Part shown: positions 9,032-17,935 of the stretch, one piece after another
Layout: each line of letters begins with the position of its first letter
How positions within the stretch are numbered: the stretch's first letter is position 1
From: an uncultured Lachnospiraceae bacterium
Lineage (GTDB): Bacteria; Bacillota; Clostridia; Lachnospirales; Lachnospiraceae
NCBI GenBank assembly: GCA_910577735.1
Contig: CAJTOO010000017.1
Coordinates: 22,899-86,898, forward strand
Length of the DNA: 64,000 nucleotides
Direction: 5' to 3'
The notes under the pieces: model-generated
The model's input: only the letters and a program-made list of their open reading frames with translations
Told to the model about the DNA's origin: nothing
Database searches by the model: none
Translations under genes and position numbers: made by a program

Positions 9032-9060
9032 AATATATAGCAAAAACTGCACGCATACAA
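9032..9060 (-). promoter_or_regulatory. Promoter of the surface protein gene
   Basis: On the minus strand TTGTAT (9060-9055) and TATATT (9037-9032) are 17 bp apart. The predicted start near 9025 places the transcript start just before the first arm of the structured leader. Confidence 0.6.
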
Positions 9061-9089
9061 GATAATTTTACACAAAATATTCTGCCTGT

Positions 9090-9416
9090 CTACGGCGCCC
9101 TATTTCGTCCGTCAAAATACCCTGACCAATCTGCCTCGATCACCTCTGGTTCTGTGACTGTCTCCTGAAAAATGCTCTCTGTGTCCTGCCCGTCAGCTTC
9201 TTCCTGAAAAGACACTGCTGTTGGACTCTGGGGTCTGACTGCCTCCCGGGACCCCTCTTCTGCAGTGCCAGCATTCATCGCCACATCCTGTACTTCTTCT
9301 ACGTCATTCCCGCTATCTGTCGGCATTGTGTCATCGTTCCCAGTACATCCCCATAAAAGAAATATACATGTCATGACGCCGCACATTTCTTTCCTATATC
9401 GCATTTGCCTTTTCAT
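9090..9416 (-). CDS. Short lipoprotein, possibly a truncated class D beta-lactamase-like/transpeptidase remnant
   Basis: From the ATG at 9416, preceded by a GAAAGGAAAAG ribosome site, the protein has a basic start, a hydrophobic stretch and the lipobox LLWGC. The mature part is acidic and low-complexity and ends in ADWSGYFDGRNRAP. A DWSxYF-x2-L/R-N segment resembles the opening of penicillin-binding/BlaR-type domains in clostridia, as I recall them. Here the frame stops directly after it, so the gene may be a stump of a longer protein. It lies just upstream of the leader of the surface protein gene. Confidence 0.55.
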   Translation of the reverse strand: MKRQMRYRKEMCGVMTCIFLLWGCTGNDDTMPTDSGNDVEEVQDVAMNAGTAEEGSREAVRPQSPTAVSFQEEADGQDTESIFQETVTEPEVIEADWSGYFDGRNRAP

Positions 9417-9430
9417 GTTTACTTTTCCTT

Positions 9431-9937
9431 TCAATGTCCGTCTTTCCCAGAGAACCGGCAATACTGTATCTCCTGCAGCTTCTTCCCGCCTATCTCATGA
9501 TACATGTAGTGCTGTGTCGGCGTAAACCCGCACCTTTCATAGAATTTCCTTGCATTCCTGTTTTCCGCAAGCACCCATAAAAAGATATCCTCATAACCAA
9601 GCTTCTCCAGTTCTTTTACTGCCGCTTCCAGCAACAGCCTGCCATATCCTCTGCCCATATATTCCGGCAGAAGGTAAATGGATATGATCTCCCCAAAATC
9701 ATGAAACTGAGCAGTCCTGGATCTGCTATAACTGGACGTGCCTATCAATTTGCCGTCTTCTGTCATCATAAGGGAATGCACGCCGTCCTGATCCAAATAA
9801 GGAACCCACCGCCCCGGAGGGATACTATCCAGATAGTCCTGGGGAACAATACCCCTGTATGCAAACTTCCAGCCTTCTTCATAAATATTGCTGACAGATA
9901 ATCTGTCATCGTTCTCCTGAATATGTCTTATCTCCAA
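9431..9937 (-). CDS. GNAT family N-acetyltransferase
   Basis: This 168-residue protein shows the GNAT acetyl-CoA motif LLPEYMGRGYGRLLLEAAV and the following LWVLAENRNARKFYERCGF stretch. It would transfer an acetyl group from acetyl-CoA to an unknown amine. The start codon is TTG at 9937, with a GGGAG ribosome site about 8 nt upstream. The lipoprotein gene begins 14 nt after its stop, so the two may be cotranscribed. Confidence 0.87.
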   Translation of the reverse strand: MEIRHIQENDDRLSVSNIYEEGWKFAYRGIVPQDYLDSIPPGRWVPYLDQDGVHSLMMTEDGKLIGTSSYSRSRTAQFHDFGEIISIYLLPEYMGRGYGRLLLEAAVKELEKLGYEDIFLWVLAENRNARKFYERCGFTPTQHYMYHEIGGKKLQEIQYCRFSGKDGH

Positions 9938-9966
9938 TCCTTTATCTCCCTACTGCTTTCAAAATT

Positions 9967-10908
9967 TTACAGATCAAAAAGACGCAGCTGGCCTTCCTTT
10001 ACAGATTTCATCTGTCTTACTGTAATCTTATCTTTTTCCTCAATCTTCCCGCAAAGAAGCGGCGATGCCGGGTCATGGTTCCTGCAGTTGCCTGTCACAA
10101 CATCCAGTCCATGATTGGCATAGCAGTATACACAACCATGTTGACAGCTGTCGTAAACACCGATATCAATGCTCTCTGCACAGCCACATTCTGCACGTTG
10201 ATTTTTGTCTTTGCCGGCATTTATCTGACAGCCGATTATGGATTCCACAAGCTTTTTATCAATACAGCTGCTATGCCTGATTCCATAACTGGCCAAATCC
10301 AATTGTTCGGCACAACTTGCCATCTCCATGCCATTTTGCCGTGCAATATCACAAAGCTGTCCGGCAAAAACCGTCAGCTGTATTTCTTCCATATCATATA
10401 CTTTCAGCGCATCCATATTTTTCCTGTTTTTTGTATACTTGTCCACAAAACTGATCACGCATTTCCGGGTATATCCACGGAGCGCCCCGGCTATCTGTGT
10501 AAATGCCTTTACATGATATGCCGGTGTGTACTGATCAGTAAAAAGAATCGGGTCATATCTCCAAATCACTTTCTCTGCACCGATTCTCTCAGACAAAGTC
10601 CGGAAAGCGGGTATGACAACCTCCTTTTTCGAAGGTACATTAATCTCAACATCCGTTCCATAACCGGTAAGCGTGAACTGGAAATAATAAGAATAGTCCC
10701 GTAGTCTATCCAACCCGGAGAGCATTGGCGCCGGATTTTTTGTCCAGAATACAATACAGTCCACAACCTCCGGGGACAGACCAATCTCACTGATTTGATG
10801 TCTGTTCATGGGATTGCGGACATATAAAAAGCCCTCCTTGATGCGGTTGTAGAACCAGTCTGAATAATAGGCGGGGACATCCGTCCGCCTGCTTGCACTT
10901 AGTATCAT
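9967..10908 (-). CDS. DUF1848 family protein
   Basis: The protein starts ILSASRRTDVPAYYSDWF and contains VFWTKNPAPML and a C-terminal Cys-rich segment (CGCAESIDIGVYDSC, then CVYCYAN), all typical of DUF1848. The cysteine spacing suggests an iron-sulfur cluster, and the family is sometimes linked to radical-SAM-type proteins, but no activity is established. It is followed 29 nt later by the GNAT gene on the same strand. Confidence 0.88.
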   Translation of the reverse strand: MILSASRRTDVPAYYSDWFYNRIKEGFLYVRNPMNRHQISEIGLSPEVVDCIVFWTKNPAPMLSGLDRLRDYSYYFQFTLTGYGTDVEINVPSKKEVVIPAFRTLSERIGAEKVIWRYDPILFTDQYTPAYHVKAFTQIAGALRGYTRKCVISFVDKYTKNRKNMDALKVYDMEEIQLTVFAGQLCDIARQNGMEMASCAEQLDLASYGIRHSSCIDKKLVESIIGCQINAGKDKNQRAECGCAESIDIGVYDSCQHGCVYCYANHGLDVVTGNCRNHDPASPLLCGKIEEKDKITVRQMKSVKEGQLRLFDL

Positions 10909-11133
10909 TCTATCTGTCCTGCTTAATAATATGACTTTTCCTCACCTGAATCAGCATATTTTATCCATTCATTTTACCGTATTGTAACAAAACTTACTAC
11001 TCCTTTATCATTACAAAATTGGTAAAAAAGTTCTGCCAGTTCTTTACAATCTGATGACCGGCGTTCTCTGATAAACATGTTGTTTCCGACTCCCAAAAGT
11101 AGTTTGTACTTTTACAGAGTACCATAATTATAT

Positions 11134-11889
11134 TTATATTCCTATCAAATTATGCAACTTCTTCCCCAACACCCCAAATACCACACGCACCACCAGGCAG
11201 ACGCCGATAATCAACACCGCATATTCTTCAAATCCGGTCCAATCATTGTGCCATACTCTTTTCACGAACGGCAGTGCCAAGACAATCAAAAGATACCAGA
11301 ATACCGGAACAGCCAGTCTGCCATTCCCTGTTTTTGCAGCAGCGCACTGATAAATCACACACAAGGATGCAAAATACGTGACCGTTCCAATTAACGTGTG
11401 AAGTCTGTCAGGTGTAAGCCACCCTCCCAGCACATGCAGCCCTTCCAGAAAAACAGGAAGCCGGATAGACAGCACAATGCGGATACCATTCACAAAGACG
11501 GTGAAAAGATACGCTAAAACGATGCTCACTCCAAGCCTCCTGCATTTGCTTCCGATATCCTCTCTTTGCGGGTCCGCCGGGATAAAGACCAACATTAAAA
11601 AAGTCAGCAGCATAAACCGGCTCCCGGAACAGGAAGCCGCAATCAAAAACTCAGATCCATGATTCACATATCCCTGATGGGGCAGATACTCAAAAGTAAT
11701 TCCGGCAAGAATACCGGCCCACCTTGCGGTGGGTGCCAGTATCCATTTGAGCATATCTGTATCACTTGCCCGGATAAAGCAGCGCATGAGCATCGTTGTC
11801 AGAATCGCTGCCAGGTAAAGCAGCCAGTCATTTTGTATCTTTGTTTTTATCTGCCCCATGTTCCTCAATCTCTCCATTTCGATTCCCAT
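11134..11889 (-). CDS. Exosortase/archaeosortase family transpeptidase (XrtK-like)
   Basis: A polytopic membrane protein of about 250 residues has the three conserved exosortase positions in order: the Cys in AASCSGSRFM, the Arg in VNGIRIVLSI and the His in DRLHTLIGTVTYF. Exosortases cleave C-terminal sorting signals of secreted proteins at the outer face of the membrane and probably pass them to another anchor. The gene lies 22 nt behind a VIT/vWA protein with a matching tail, which is probably its dedicated substrate. I place it near the exosortase K type from memory; the subclass is uncertain. Several in-frame ATGs near 11889 make the exact start uncertain. Confidence 0.82.
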   Translation of the reverse strand: MGIEMERLRNMGQIKTKIQNDWLLYLAAILTTMLMRCFIRASDTDMLKWILAPTARWAGILAGITFEYLPHQGYVNHGSEFLIAASCSGSRFMLLTFLMLVFIPADPQREDIGSKCRRLGVSIVLAYLFTVFVNGIRIVLSIRLPVFLEGLHVLGGWLTPDRLHTLIGTVTYFASLCVIYQCAAAKTGNGRLAVPVFWYLLIVLALPFVKRVWHNDWTGFEEYAVLIIGVCLVVRVVFGVLGKKLHNLIGI

Positions 11890-11911
11890 TTGTCCCTATG
11901 GCAAAGCAATG

Positions 11912-13930
11912 TTATGATTTCTTCGCCTGCCTGCGCTGACACCAAATTTTTCTGATAAAAATCATAACAACCAACATACCCAGAAGCAGCGCAGCTCCCG
12001 GTTCCGAACCTACCCGATAACCTACCGCCAGATTTGATACTTCCAGCGGAAGCGGCAGGGGCTGATTCACATCCGCCGCATTACCGTCAGGATTACGCAC
12101 CACATCCAACACTGCAATAAAGGAAGTATAGGGAGTGATCATGTGATAATCCAGTCCTATCTGCGTCACTTCTTTCTTTACGCCTGGATCATCGTCCCCA
12201 TACCCATAATCAGTCAGACGCTCCACTCTTTTGCGTGCCCACAGGCAGCCAAGGGCATTATTCTCCCTAGTCATTGCGTCTGCCACCCGGATTGTCTTGG
12301 AATACTTTCCTTTGCCGGTCATGCCCTCTATCTGAATGGTTCCGGATGGCTCTCCTCTCCATTTCCCAAGCAGGACAAGGGGCTTCTTCGCATAAAGTGT
12401 GGGCAGCACCGCCGGTTCCACATCATAGGTATCAAAACCCTCAAAAGTAACCTTAATATCTGTCATCACCGGAGACTGTATGTAGGTACGAAACTGCTCT
12501 GCCGTACGGGCAGCATCCTCCGTATCGGTAGCAATAAACGGCTCTCCCTGCCCGACGGAAGCGATTCCCTCTATCAGATAACGGTTGACCGAGGTTCCGA
12601 TTCCAAAGGAAAAGAAGTCTGCCTGTCCTATGTTGTCATTGATCAGTTTAAATATCTCCTTTTCGCCGCTTATATAGCCATCACTTATGATTACGATATT
12701 GCGGGAAACATCAGGCATAGACGGGGTATCTAAAGCGTCTTCCAGGGCTTCGGTAAGTTCCGTGCCGCCAGTGCCCTTCTGTTCTTTGATCAGGCAGGCC
12801 GCTTTGTTGATATTTTCCTGTGTGGCAGGAACAGAACGTTCTGACATCTTCAGTGAATTTCCGGAAAAGAGAATCAGATTAAAGCTATCTGTCTCCCGCA
12901 ATTCGGAAACCAGATTATAAATCAGACCTTTCGCCGTTTCCAGCGGAAATCCGGACATGGATCCAGACACATCCAGCACAAAAATATATTCCCTGGGCGG
13001 TATCTCCTCCACCTCACAGCGTTCCGGCGGCTGTACCATGAGCATGAAAAAGTTTTCCTTTTCACTCCGGCCGGTAAGTAATCCTGTATTAATCTGTTCT
13101 CCCGTCAATTTATAATCCAGAATGAAATCACGGTTGCCTGCATAATCTGCCGGATTCTTCAAGCTGACCTGTGCGGTGTTATCTTCCTTCCAATCAATCT
13201 TGATATCATGGGATTTGCTTGTAAGTTCCGCAATCGGCACGCCTGCTGAAACCGATACATTAATCGTATACCGATCAGCCGGTGCCAGACCATTCTCCAG
13301 ATAAGGGATTCCCGTCCATTCCTCACGGGTTCCGGTATCATCCAGCGCAGGGCTTACATAGCGGGGACCCACAACCGTTGGATAGACAAACTGGTAAATT
13401 CCTTCCGCCTGTGTGATCATTTCCGTATAATGCAGTTCAATGCGCACTTCATCACCGGGCATGATATTGGCTACATCCATGGTGAACACATTGGCTCTCT
13501 CCTCAGATAACATGGAAGCACTTTTGCCCTCACTTTTAGCCGTTTTAAATTCCTCTTCGGCCTCCTCTTTCTCCTTAATGACTGCTGTCACTGTCTGATT
13601 CCCAATCTGCATCTTCATACCATGCACCGTAACTTTTGTGGATGCCGGGAAAATATAGCTGGCATTGATCGGCTTACTCCCCTCATTGGCATAAGTCTGT
13701 ACCACATAAGTATCCGCAATGATTCCCTCGATGGACACATTAACATCAGTACTTTTCAGCGGAAAGCTGTCTACTCCCGTCTCCTGACTCTCCACATAAA
13801 AGTATGGCGCACAGGTTTTGTCCTCGTCTTCCGTGTCCTCCCTGGCATGTGCCACAGGCACATAGTTGATGCATAAAAGACACACCAATAAAATACATAA
13901 AAGCCTGTTGTGTTTGCTGCATTGTCTCAT
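11912..13930 (-). CDS. VIT and vWA domain surface protein with exosortase-type C-terminal sorting signal
   Basis: From the ATG at 13930, preceded by a GGAG site, a signal peptide ends AHA. A VIT domain covers about residues 45-170 and a vWA domain about 300-480, with the metal-site motif DVSGSMS. The C terminus reads SEPGAALLLGMLVVMIFIRK and then a basic QRRQAKK tail, the EP-helix-basic layout of PEP-CTERM-like sorting signals. The VIT/vWA pair is known from inter-alpha-trypsin inhibitor heavy chains and many bacterial surface proteins. With the exosortase directly downstream it forms a substrate-and-protease operon. An in-frame ATG at 14065 would overlap the 11-bp repeat array and has no signal-peptide logic. 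Confidence 0.87.
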   Translation of the reverse strand: MRQCSKHNRLLCILLVCLLCINYVPVAHAREDTEDEDKTCAPYFYVESQETGVDSFPLKSTDVNVSIEGIIADTYVVQTYANEGSKPINASYIFPASTKVTVHGMKMQIGNQTVTAVIKEKEEAEEEFKTAKSEGKSASMLSEERANVFTMDVANIMPGDEVRIELHYTEMITQAEGIYQFVYPTVVGPRYVSPALDDTGTREEWTGIPYLENGLAPADRYTINVSVSAGVPIAELTSKSHDIKIDWKEDNTAQVSLKNPADYAGNRDFILDYKLTGEQINTGLLTGRSEKENFFMLMVQPPERCEVEEIPPREYIFVLDVSGSMSGFPLETAKGLIYNLVSELRETDSFNLILFSGNSLKMSERSVPATQENINKAACLIKEQKGTGGTELTEALEDALDTPSMPDVSRNIVIISDGYISGEKEIFKLINDNIGQADFFSFGIGTSVNRYLIEGIASVGQGEPFIATDTEDAARTAEQFRTYIQSPVMTDIKVTFEGFDTYDVEPAVLPTLYAKKPLVLLGKWRGEPSGTIQIEGMTGKGKYSKTIRVADAMTRENNALGCLWARKRVERLTDYGYGDDDPGVKKEVTQIGLDYHMITPYTSFIAVLDVVRNPDGNAADVNQPLPLPLEVSNLAVGYRVGSEPGAALLLGMLVVMIFIRKIWCQRRQAKKS

Positions 13931-14058
13931 GTTCTCTCCATCCCTTCCTCTTAGCACTTGTCTGCTTTTCAGGCATTCTCCGGAATCCTTAAGCGTTTCC
14001 GGCAATGTCCTTTGCTGTCTTGGCATCGCTTCATGTTCTTTCATGCTACAATACAAAG

Positions 14059-14146
14059 GCATCATTCCTGCATCAAATATGCATCATTACAGCATCATTT
14101 CTGCATCAAAGAACCATCATATTTGCATCTAAGTTGCATCATGGGA
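14059..14146. promoter_or_regulatory. Eight direct repeats with exact 11-bp period (putative operator array)
   Basis: The hexamer GCATCA recurs at 14059, 14070, 14081, 14092, 14103, 14114 (CCATCA), 14125 (GCATCT) and 14136, always 11 bp apart, with unrelated 5-bp spacers. Direct hexamers with an 11-bp period are the usual binding pattern of OmpR/PhoB-type response regulators (for example PhoP boxes). The array sits between the VIT/exosortase operon and the divergent lipoprotein gene. Confidence 0.75.
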
Positions 14147-14161
14147 CAGCTTTTGGGCTGC

Positions 14162-14196
14162 CTTTAGAGATTCTTTAGAGATAAGGTTGCTATAAT
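14162..14196 (+). promoter_or_regulatory. Promoter of the solute-binding lipoprotein gene
   Basis: A perfect TATAAT (14191-14196) lies 78 bp before the start codon with no good -35 box. In place of the -35 a second direct repeat, CTTTAGAGA at 14162 and 14173, again has an 11-bp period. The arrangement fits an activator-dependent promoter. Confidence 0.6.
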
Positions 14197-14273
14197 ACAG
14201 TGGGAATCTTATTTCCTCAAGAATAATGGAAACTACCAACCATGTATTTTATTTAACAGGAGGGGAACGTAAA

Positions 14274-16673
14274 ATGAAACGATTTGGAATGCCAAAACGG
14301 ATTGCAGCCTGTCTGCTGGCAATGCTTCTTACTGTCACAACCTTTATCGGGTGCGGTACTGACAGCGCCCAAACCGGCAGCACAGACAACGGCAATACAG
14401 ACAAAGCACCAGCCAGTGGAGAAGCTGCACAGGATGAAACATCAGAGACTGCCATGGGGCGCTATGTGGAAAAAGAGACTGACCTAGGCGACAACAGTCT
14501 GACTGACTGGAACAGCCGGGTGTTCCCGATGGCAGACGGCAGCTTTCTTTTATCGGATAACAGCGGCTTTGTCTTGCGTTCACAGGATAATGGCGCAAGC
14601 TGGGTAAAAGAAGATCTGCCTTGGCTCAAACAGATGAAGGAAGATGATAAATACATCTTAACCATGGCTTTTGGCCCGGATCAGACCGCCGCTGTGATAT
14701 GGACGGAGCCTGAGGAAAACAGCGGCGAAGACGGCAACGGCGTTCAGCTTAAGATGGATATGCAGCTCACCATTGTAAAGCCGGATGGTACAGAAATTCC
14801 TACAAATATAGAACTGGAACCAGACGATCTATGGGTTAACGGCGTATGTATATCGGACACAGGAAGAATTGTTGTGAGTACAATAAGCCCCAATCTATAT
14901 GAAATCAAGGAGGATGGAAGCAGCGAAAAGTTTCTGACCGTAGCAGACGGAGTCCCCTCGCTTGTACGGTTCCACGGCAATATCATGCTCTTGGACGGCG
15001 CAGGATTTAGTGTTCCGCTCCTCTACGACATGGAAGAAAAAGCATACATAGAGGATCAGGTGCTGACGGATTTTGTGAAAGAAAATTTTGCCAGCAGAAT
15101 GAGTAATTCAGGCAGAAGCTACGAAATGTTTTTGGTTTCAGGCGGTGATGATGCCATTTATCTGGCAGGTAATACGGGCATATACCGCCACGTGCTGGGC
15201 GGCAGCGCCATGGAACAGGTGGTGGACGGAAGTCTGACCATTCTGGGCGATCCAACCTGTCAGATTATGGACATGCTTGTTACCGATAACGATGAGTTTG
15301 TGGTCATTCTTACCGGAGAACAAATGACGCGGTTCGTCTACGATCCAAATGTCCCTTCCAGACCAAGTGAAAAACTGCAGGTATGGAGTCTGGAAGATGA
15401 GATGGTGATACGTCAGGCAATCAGCCTCTACCAGAAAGAGAATCCTGCCGTCTATGTGGAATACGAAATCGGTCTGGAAGGAAACTCCATGACCAGGGAA
15501 GATGCCATCAAAAATCTAAACACCCGCGTCATGGCTGGAAAGGGGCCGGATGTACTGGTTCTGGATAACATGCCCATGGACTCTTACGTGGAAAAAGGAA
15601 TCCTTATGGACATCGCTCCTCTTCTGGACGGGATGAGCGGGGAGGAAGCTGTCTTTCCGAATGTAGTGGATGCCTTCAGACAGGACGGACATGTCTACAT
15701 GGTACCCTGTGGCATTCAGCTTCCCTATGTTCATGGCAGAAAGGAAGATATCAACAAAATGACAGATATGTCATCTATTATAAATGTCATGAAAGATCTG
15801 CGGACACAAAATCCTGGCAGCGATTTACTGCGCCTTTCATCGCCCAAAGCCATTATGCGAGTACTCTCCCTGACATGTGCACCTGCATGGCGTACAGAGG
15901 AAGGGACTCTTAACGCCGAAGCCATTTCTGATTTCCTGACACAGACAAAACAGATCTATGATATACAGATGGACGGTCTTTCGGAAGAAGCCCTTCAGGC
16001 ATGGGAAGGTGAAAAGGCATTTTATCTAAGCTATGAGAGCGTAAACGGTGAAGACCTTGAAGAAGCAGACGAAATCAGGATACGCAGTCAGAGTATTTAT
16101 TTTATGAGCCAGGCACAGCAGATTGCTGCAGGTTCCATGGATAACATAAATGCGTATAACTGTCAGCTGTCCCTTCCCAAGACAGAAGGGTTTGAAGACT
16201 GCGGCAGCGTTCCCATGAATGGTCAGTGCAGCAATGTGTTCTGGGCTAAGACACTTTTGGGCATCAACGCATCCTCTGAAAATACAGACCGCGCACAGGA
16301 TTTCATTAAAACAGCGCTTAGCACAAAGGTCCAGATAGATATAGAGAACAGTTTTCCGGTAACGCCAAAAGCCATCCTGGATAATTATGCGGACCAGTGG
16401 CAGCTGTATAAGGATAACGATTATGTCTCCGGTTCAAGTGGTACCATCGATCCCGACGGATACGAAGTCCTCCTCTTAATCCGGGTTCCCGATGAAGCAG
16501 AGGTAAAGGAGCTGATTCAGTGGATTGCATCCATGGACACCGCCTATGTGGAGGATAAGACCTTTGAAAATGTGATTTATGAGGAAGGCACCTCTTATAT
16601 GCTGGGTGAAAAGAGTCTGGAAGATGCTATGAATTCCATTGAGACAAGACTTGGCATTTATCTGGCAGAATAG
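14274..16673 (+). CDS. Lipoprotein with beta-propeller-like N-half and solute-binding C-half
   Basis: The ATG at 14274 follows AGGAGGGG. A lipobox (TFIGC) ends the signal sequence. The N-terminal half (about residues 60-370) has propeller-like features, including LRSQDNGASWVKEDL, which resembles an Asp-box blade. The C-terminal half (from about 375, KLQVWSLEDEMVIRQAI) matches family 1 extracellular solute-binding proteins (NTRVMAGKGPDVLVLD). No permease or ATPase gene is adjacent, so it may act as a surface sensor or as a binding protein for a distant transporter. It is divergent from the VIT/exosortase operon across the 11-bp repeat array. Confidence 0.75.
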   Translation: MKRFGMPKRIAACLLAMLLTVTTFIGCGTDSAQTGSTDNGNTDKAPASGEAAQDETSETAMGRYVEKETDLGDNSLTDWNSRVFPMADGSFLLSDNSGFVLRSQDNGASWVKEDLPWLKQMKEDDKYILTMAFGPDQTAAVIWTEPEENSGEDGNGVQLKMDMQLTIVKPDGTEIPTNIELEPDDLWVNGVCISDTGRIVVSTISPNLYEIKEDGSSEKFLTVADGVPSLVRFHGNIMLLDGAGFSVPLLYDMEEKAYIEDQVLTDFVKENFASRMSNSGRSYEMFLVSGGDDAIYLAGNTGIYRHVLGGSAMEQVVDGSLTILGDPTCQIMDMLVTDNDEFVVILTGEQMTRFVYDPNVPSRPSEKLQVWSLEDEMVIRQAISLYQKENPAVYVEYEIGLEGNSMTREDAIKNLNTRVMAGKGPDVLVLDNMPMDSYVEKGILMDIAPLLDGMSGEEAVFPNVVDAFRQDGHVYMVPCGIQLPYVHGRKEDINKMTDMSSIINVMKDLRTQNPGSDLLRLSSPKAIMRVLSLTCAPAWRTEEGTLNAEAISDFLTQTKQIYDIQMDGLSEEALQAWEGEKAFYLSYESVNGEDLEEADEIRIRSQSIYFMSQAQQIAAGSMDNINAYNCQLSLPKTEGFEDCGSVPMNGQCSNVFWAKTLLGINASSENTDRAQDFIKTALSTKVQIDIENSFPVTPKAILDNYADQWQLYKDNDYVSGSSGTIDPDGYEVLLLIRVPDEAEVKELIQWIASMDTAYVEDKTFENVIYEEGTSYMLGEKSLEDAMNSIETRLGIYLAE

Positions 16674-16692
16674 ATTCCGGCAAACCAATGAT

Positions 16693-16746
16693 AAAAGGGA
16701 GTGTGGCAGCATAACAGTATGATCGTTATGGGGCGATGCTCCTTTT
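16693..16746 (+). terminator. Probable terminator of the lipoprotein gene
   Basis: An outer stem AAAAGGGAG / CTCCTTTT encloses an inner CATAAC/GTTATG stem; the 3' arm ends in TTTT and is followed by TGCATATTTT. It lies 20 nt after the stop codon. Confidence 0.55.
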
Positions 16747-16891
16747 GCATATTTTCTCCCCAAACAGTCCGTCTCATTGCATTTACATCCCAAACGTAGT
16801 ATCCTATATAATAATCATCAGACAGTATTTCAGGCAGCCTGTCATTCATCATCTGTCTGTTGGAATATTTTATATAAGGAAGAGTTATGGT

Positions 16892-17806
16892 ATGCGCGAA
16901 ACATTTCATATAATCAGCGACGGCTCCTGTGATCTGCCGCAGGACCTGGTAAAGGATAAAAATATCACAGTAGTGCCCTTCTATGTGTCTTTCGACGATG
17001 AACATTATTGCAAGGAAAATGTGGATATCGGTATTCGTGACTTCTATCAGATGATGGTGGAGAAAAAGGGCGTATATCCCAAGTCTTCCATGCCTTCCAT
17101 TCAGGATTATGAGGAAGCTTTCCTGCCCTTTGCCGAGGCAGAAACTCCCGTTATCTGCATTTGCATCACTACCAAATTCAGTGGTTCCATGCAGTCTGCG
17201 CTGAATGCCAGAGCCTTGATTCTGGAGAAATACCCGCAGGCTCAGATTGCCGTTATAGATGCAACCATCAATACCGTTCTGCAAGGACAATATGTGTTGG
17301 AGGCCGCAGAGCTCCGCGACCATGGTGTCAGTTATCGTGATGCTGTCGCACGGCTGGAAGAAATCAAAAGCACCGGGCGTATTTTCTTTACCGTGGGCAA
17401 TATGGAATATCTGAAACACGGCGGGCGTATTGGACGAGTGGCGGCCCTTGCCGGCGGCGCCTTGGACATCCGTCCCATCATCACGTTAAAGCAGGGCGAA
17501 ATTTTCCCCTCCGGCATAGACCGGGGACGGAAACGCACCTTAAAGAAAGTCATGAATCTGCTTCTGGACTATCTGAACCAAAGCAGTCTGGGAATCGACT
17601 GCTACAGTATCGCGGTGGGATATGGATATGACATAGAAGAGGGCGCCGCCTTCCGGGAACAGGCGCTTGCCGTACTGCGGGAGAAAGGATACACCATAGA
17701 GCAGATACCCGTCTATCAGATTGGCGCCACCATCGGCGTACACACCGGTCCTTACCCTCTAGGGTTCGGGATTATTGAGAAGGGGATTCATGCCATGCGG
17801 CGCTAG
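16892..17806 (+). CDS. DegV family fatty acid-binding protein
   Basis: From the ATG at 16892, with a GGAAGAG ribosome site, the 304-residue protein shows the DegV pattern: HIISDGSCDLP at the start, YPKSSMPSIQDY, ISTKFSG-like ITTKFSGSMQSA, and LKHGGRIGRV. DegV/FakB proteins hold one fatty acid in a deep pocket and present it to a FakA kinase for phospholipid synthesis. FakA is not in this window. A longer in-frame ORF starts at 16736 but has no supporting ribosome site. Confidence 0.92.
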   Translation: MRETFHIISDGSCDLPQDLVKDKNITVVPFYVSFDDEHYCKENVDIGIRDFYQMMVEKKGVYPKSSMPSIQDYEEAFLPFAEAETPVICICITTKFSGSMQSALNARALILEKYPQAQIAVIDATINTVLQGQYVLEAAELRDHGVSYRDAVARLEEIKSTGRIFFTVGNMEYLKHGGRIGRVAALAGGALDIRPIITLKQGEIFPSGIDRGRKRTLKKVMNLLLDYLNQSSLGIDCYSIAVGYGYDIEEGAAFREQALAVLREKGYTIEQIPVYQIGATIGVHTGPYPLGFGIIEKGIHAMRR

Positions 17807-17935
17807 CGCTGTCTTAAGCCTCCAGAAGACAAGCAGGCCATGGTAGACGCAGGACTTTTCTTGTGCTAAAATAAAAGTAGTTCATTTATAAAAACGACTT
17901 ATTTCGGCAACCTGCATATTCATTCGGAGATTATC

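Noticed and set aside
13931..14065. Longer N terminus of the VIT/vWA protein
   Set aside because: It would precede an evident signal peptide and run into the repeat array; the ATG at 13930 has a GGAG site.
14059..14146. The GCATCA array as a CRISPR or microsatellite
   Set aside because: The conserved unit is 6 bp with 5-bp variable spacers, far too short for CRISPR, and the spacers differ too much for simple slippage.
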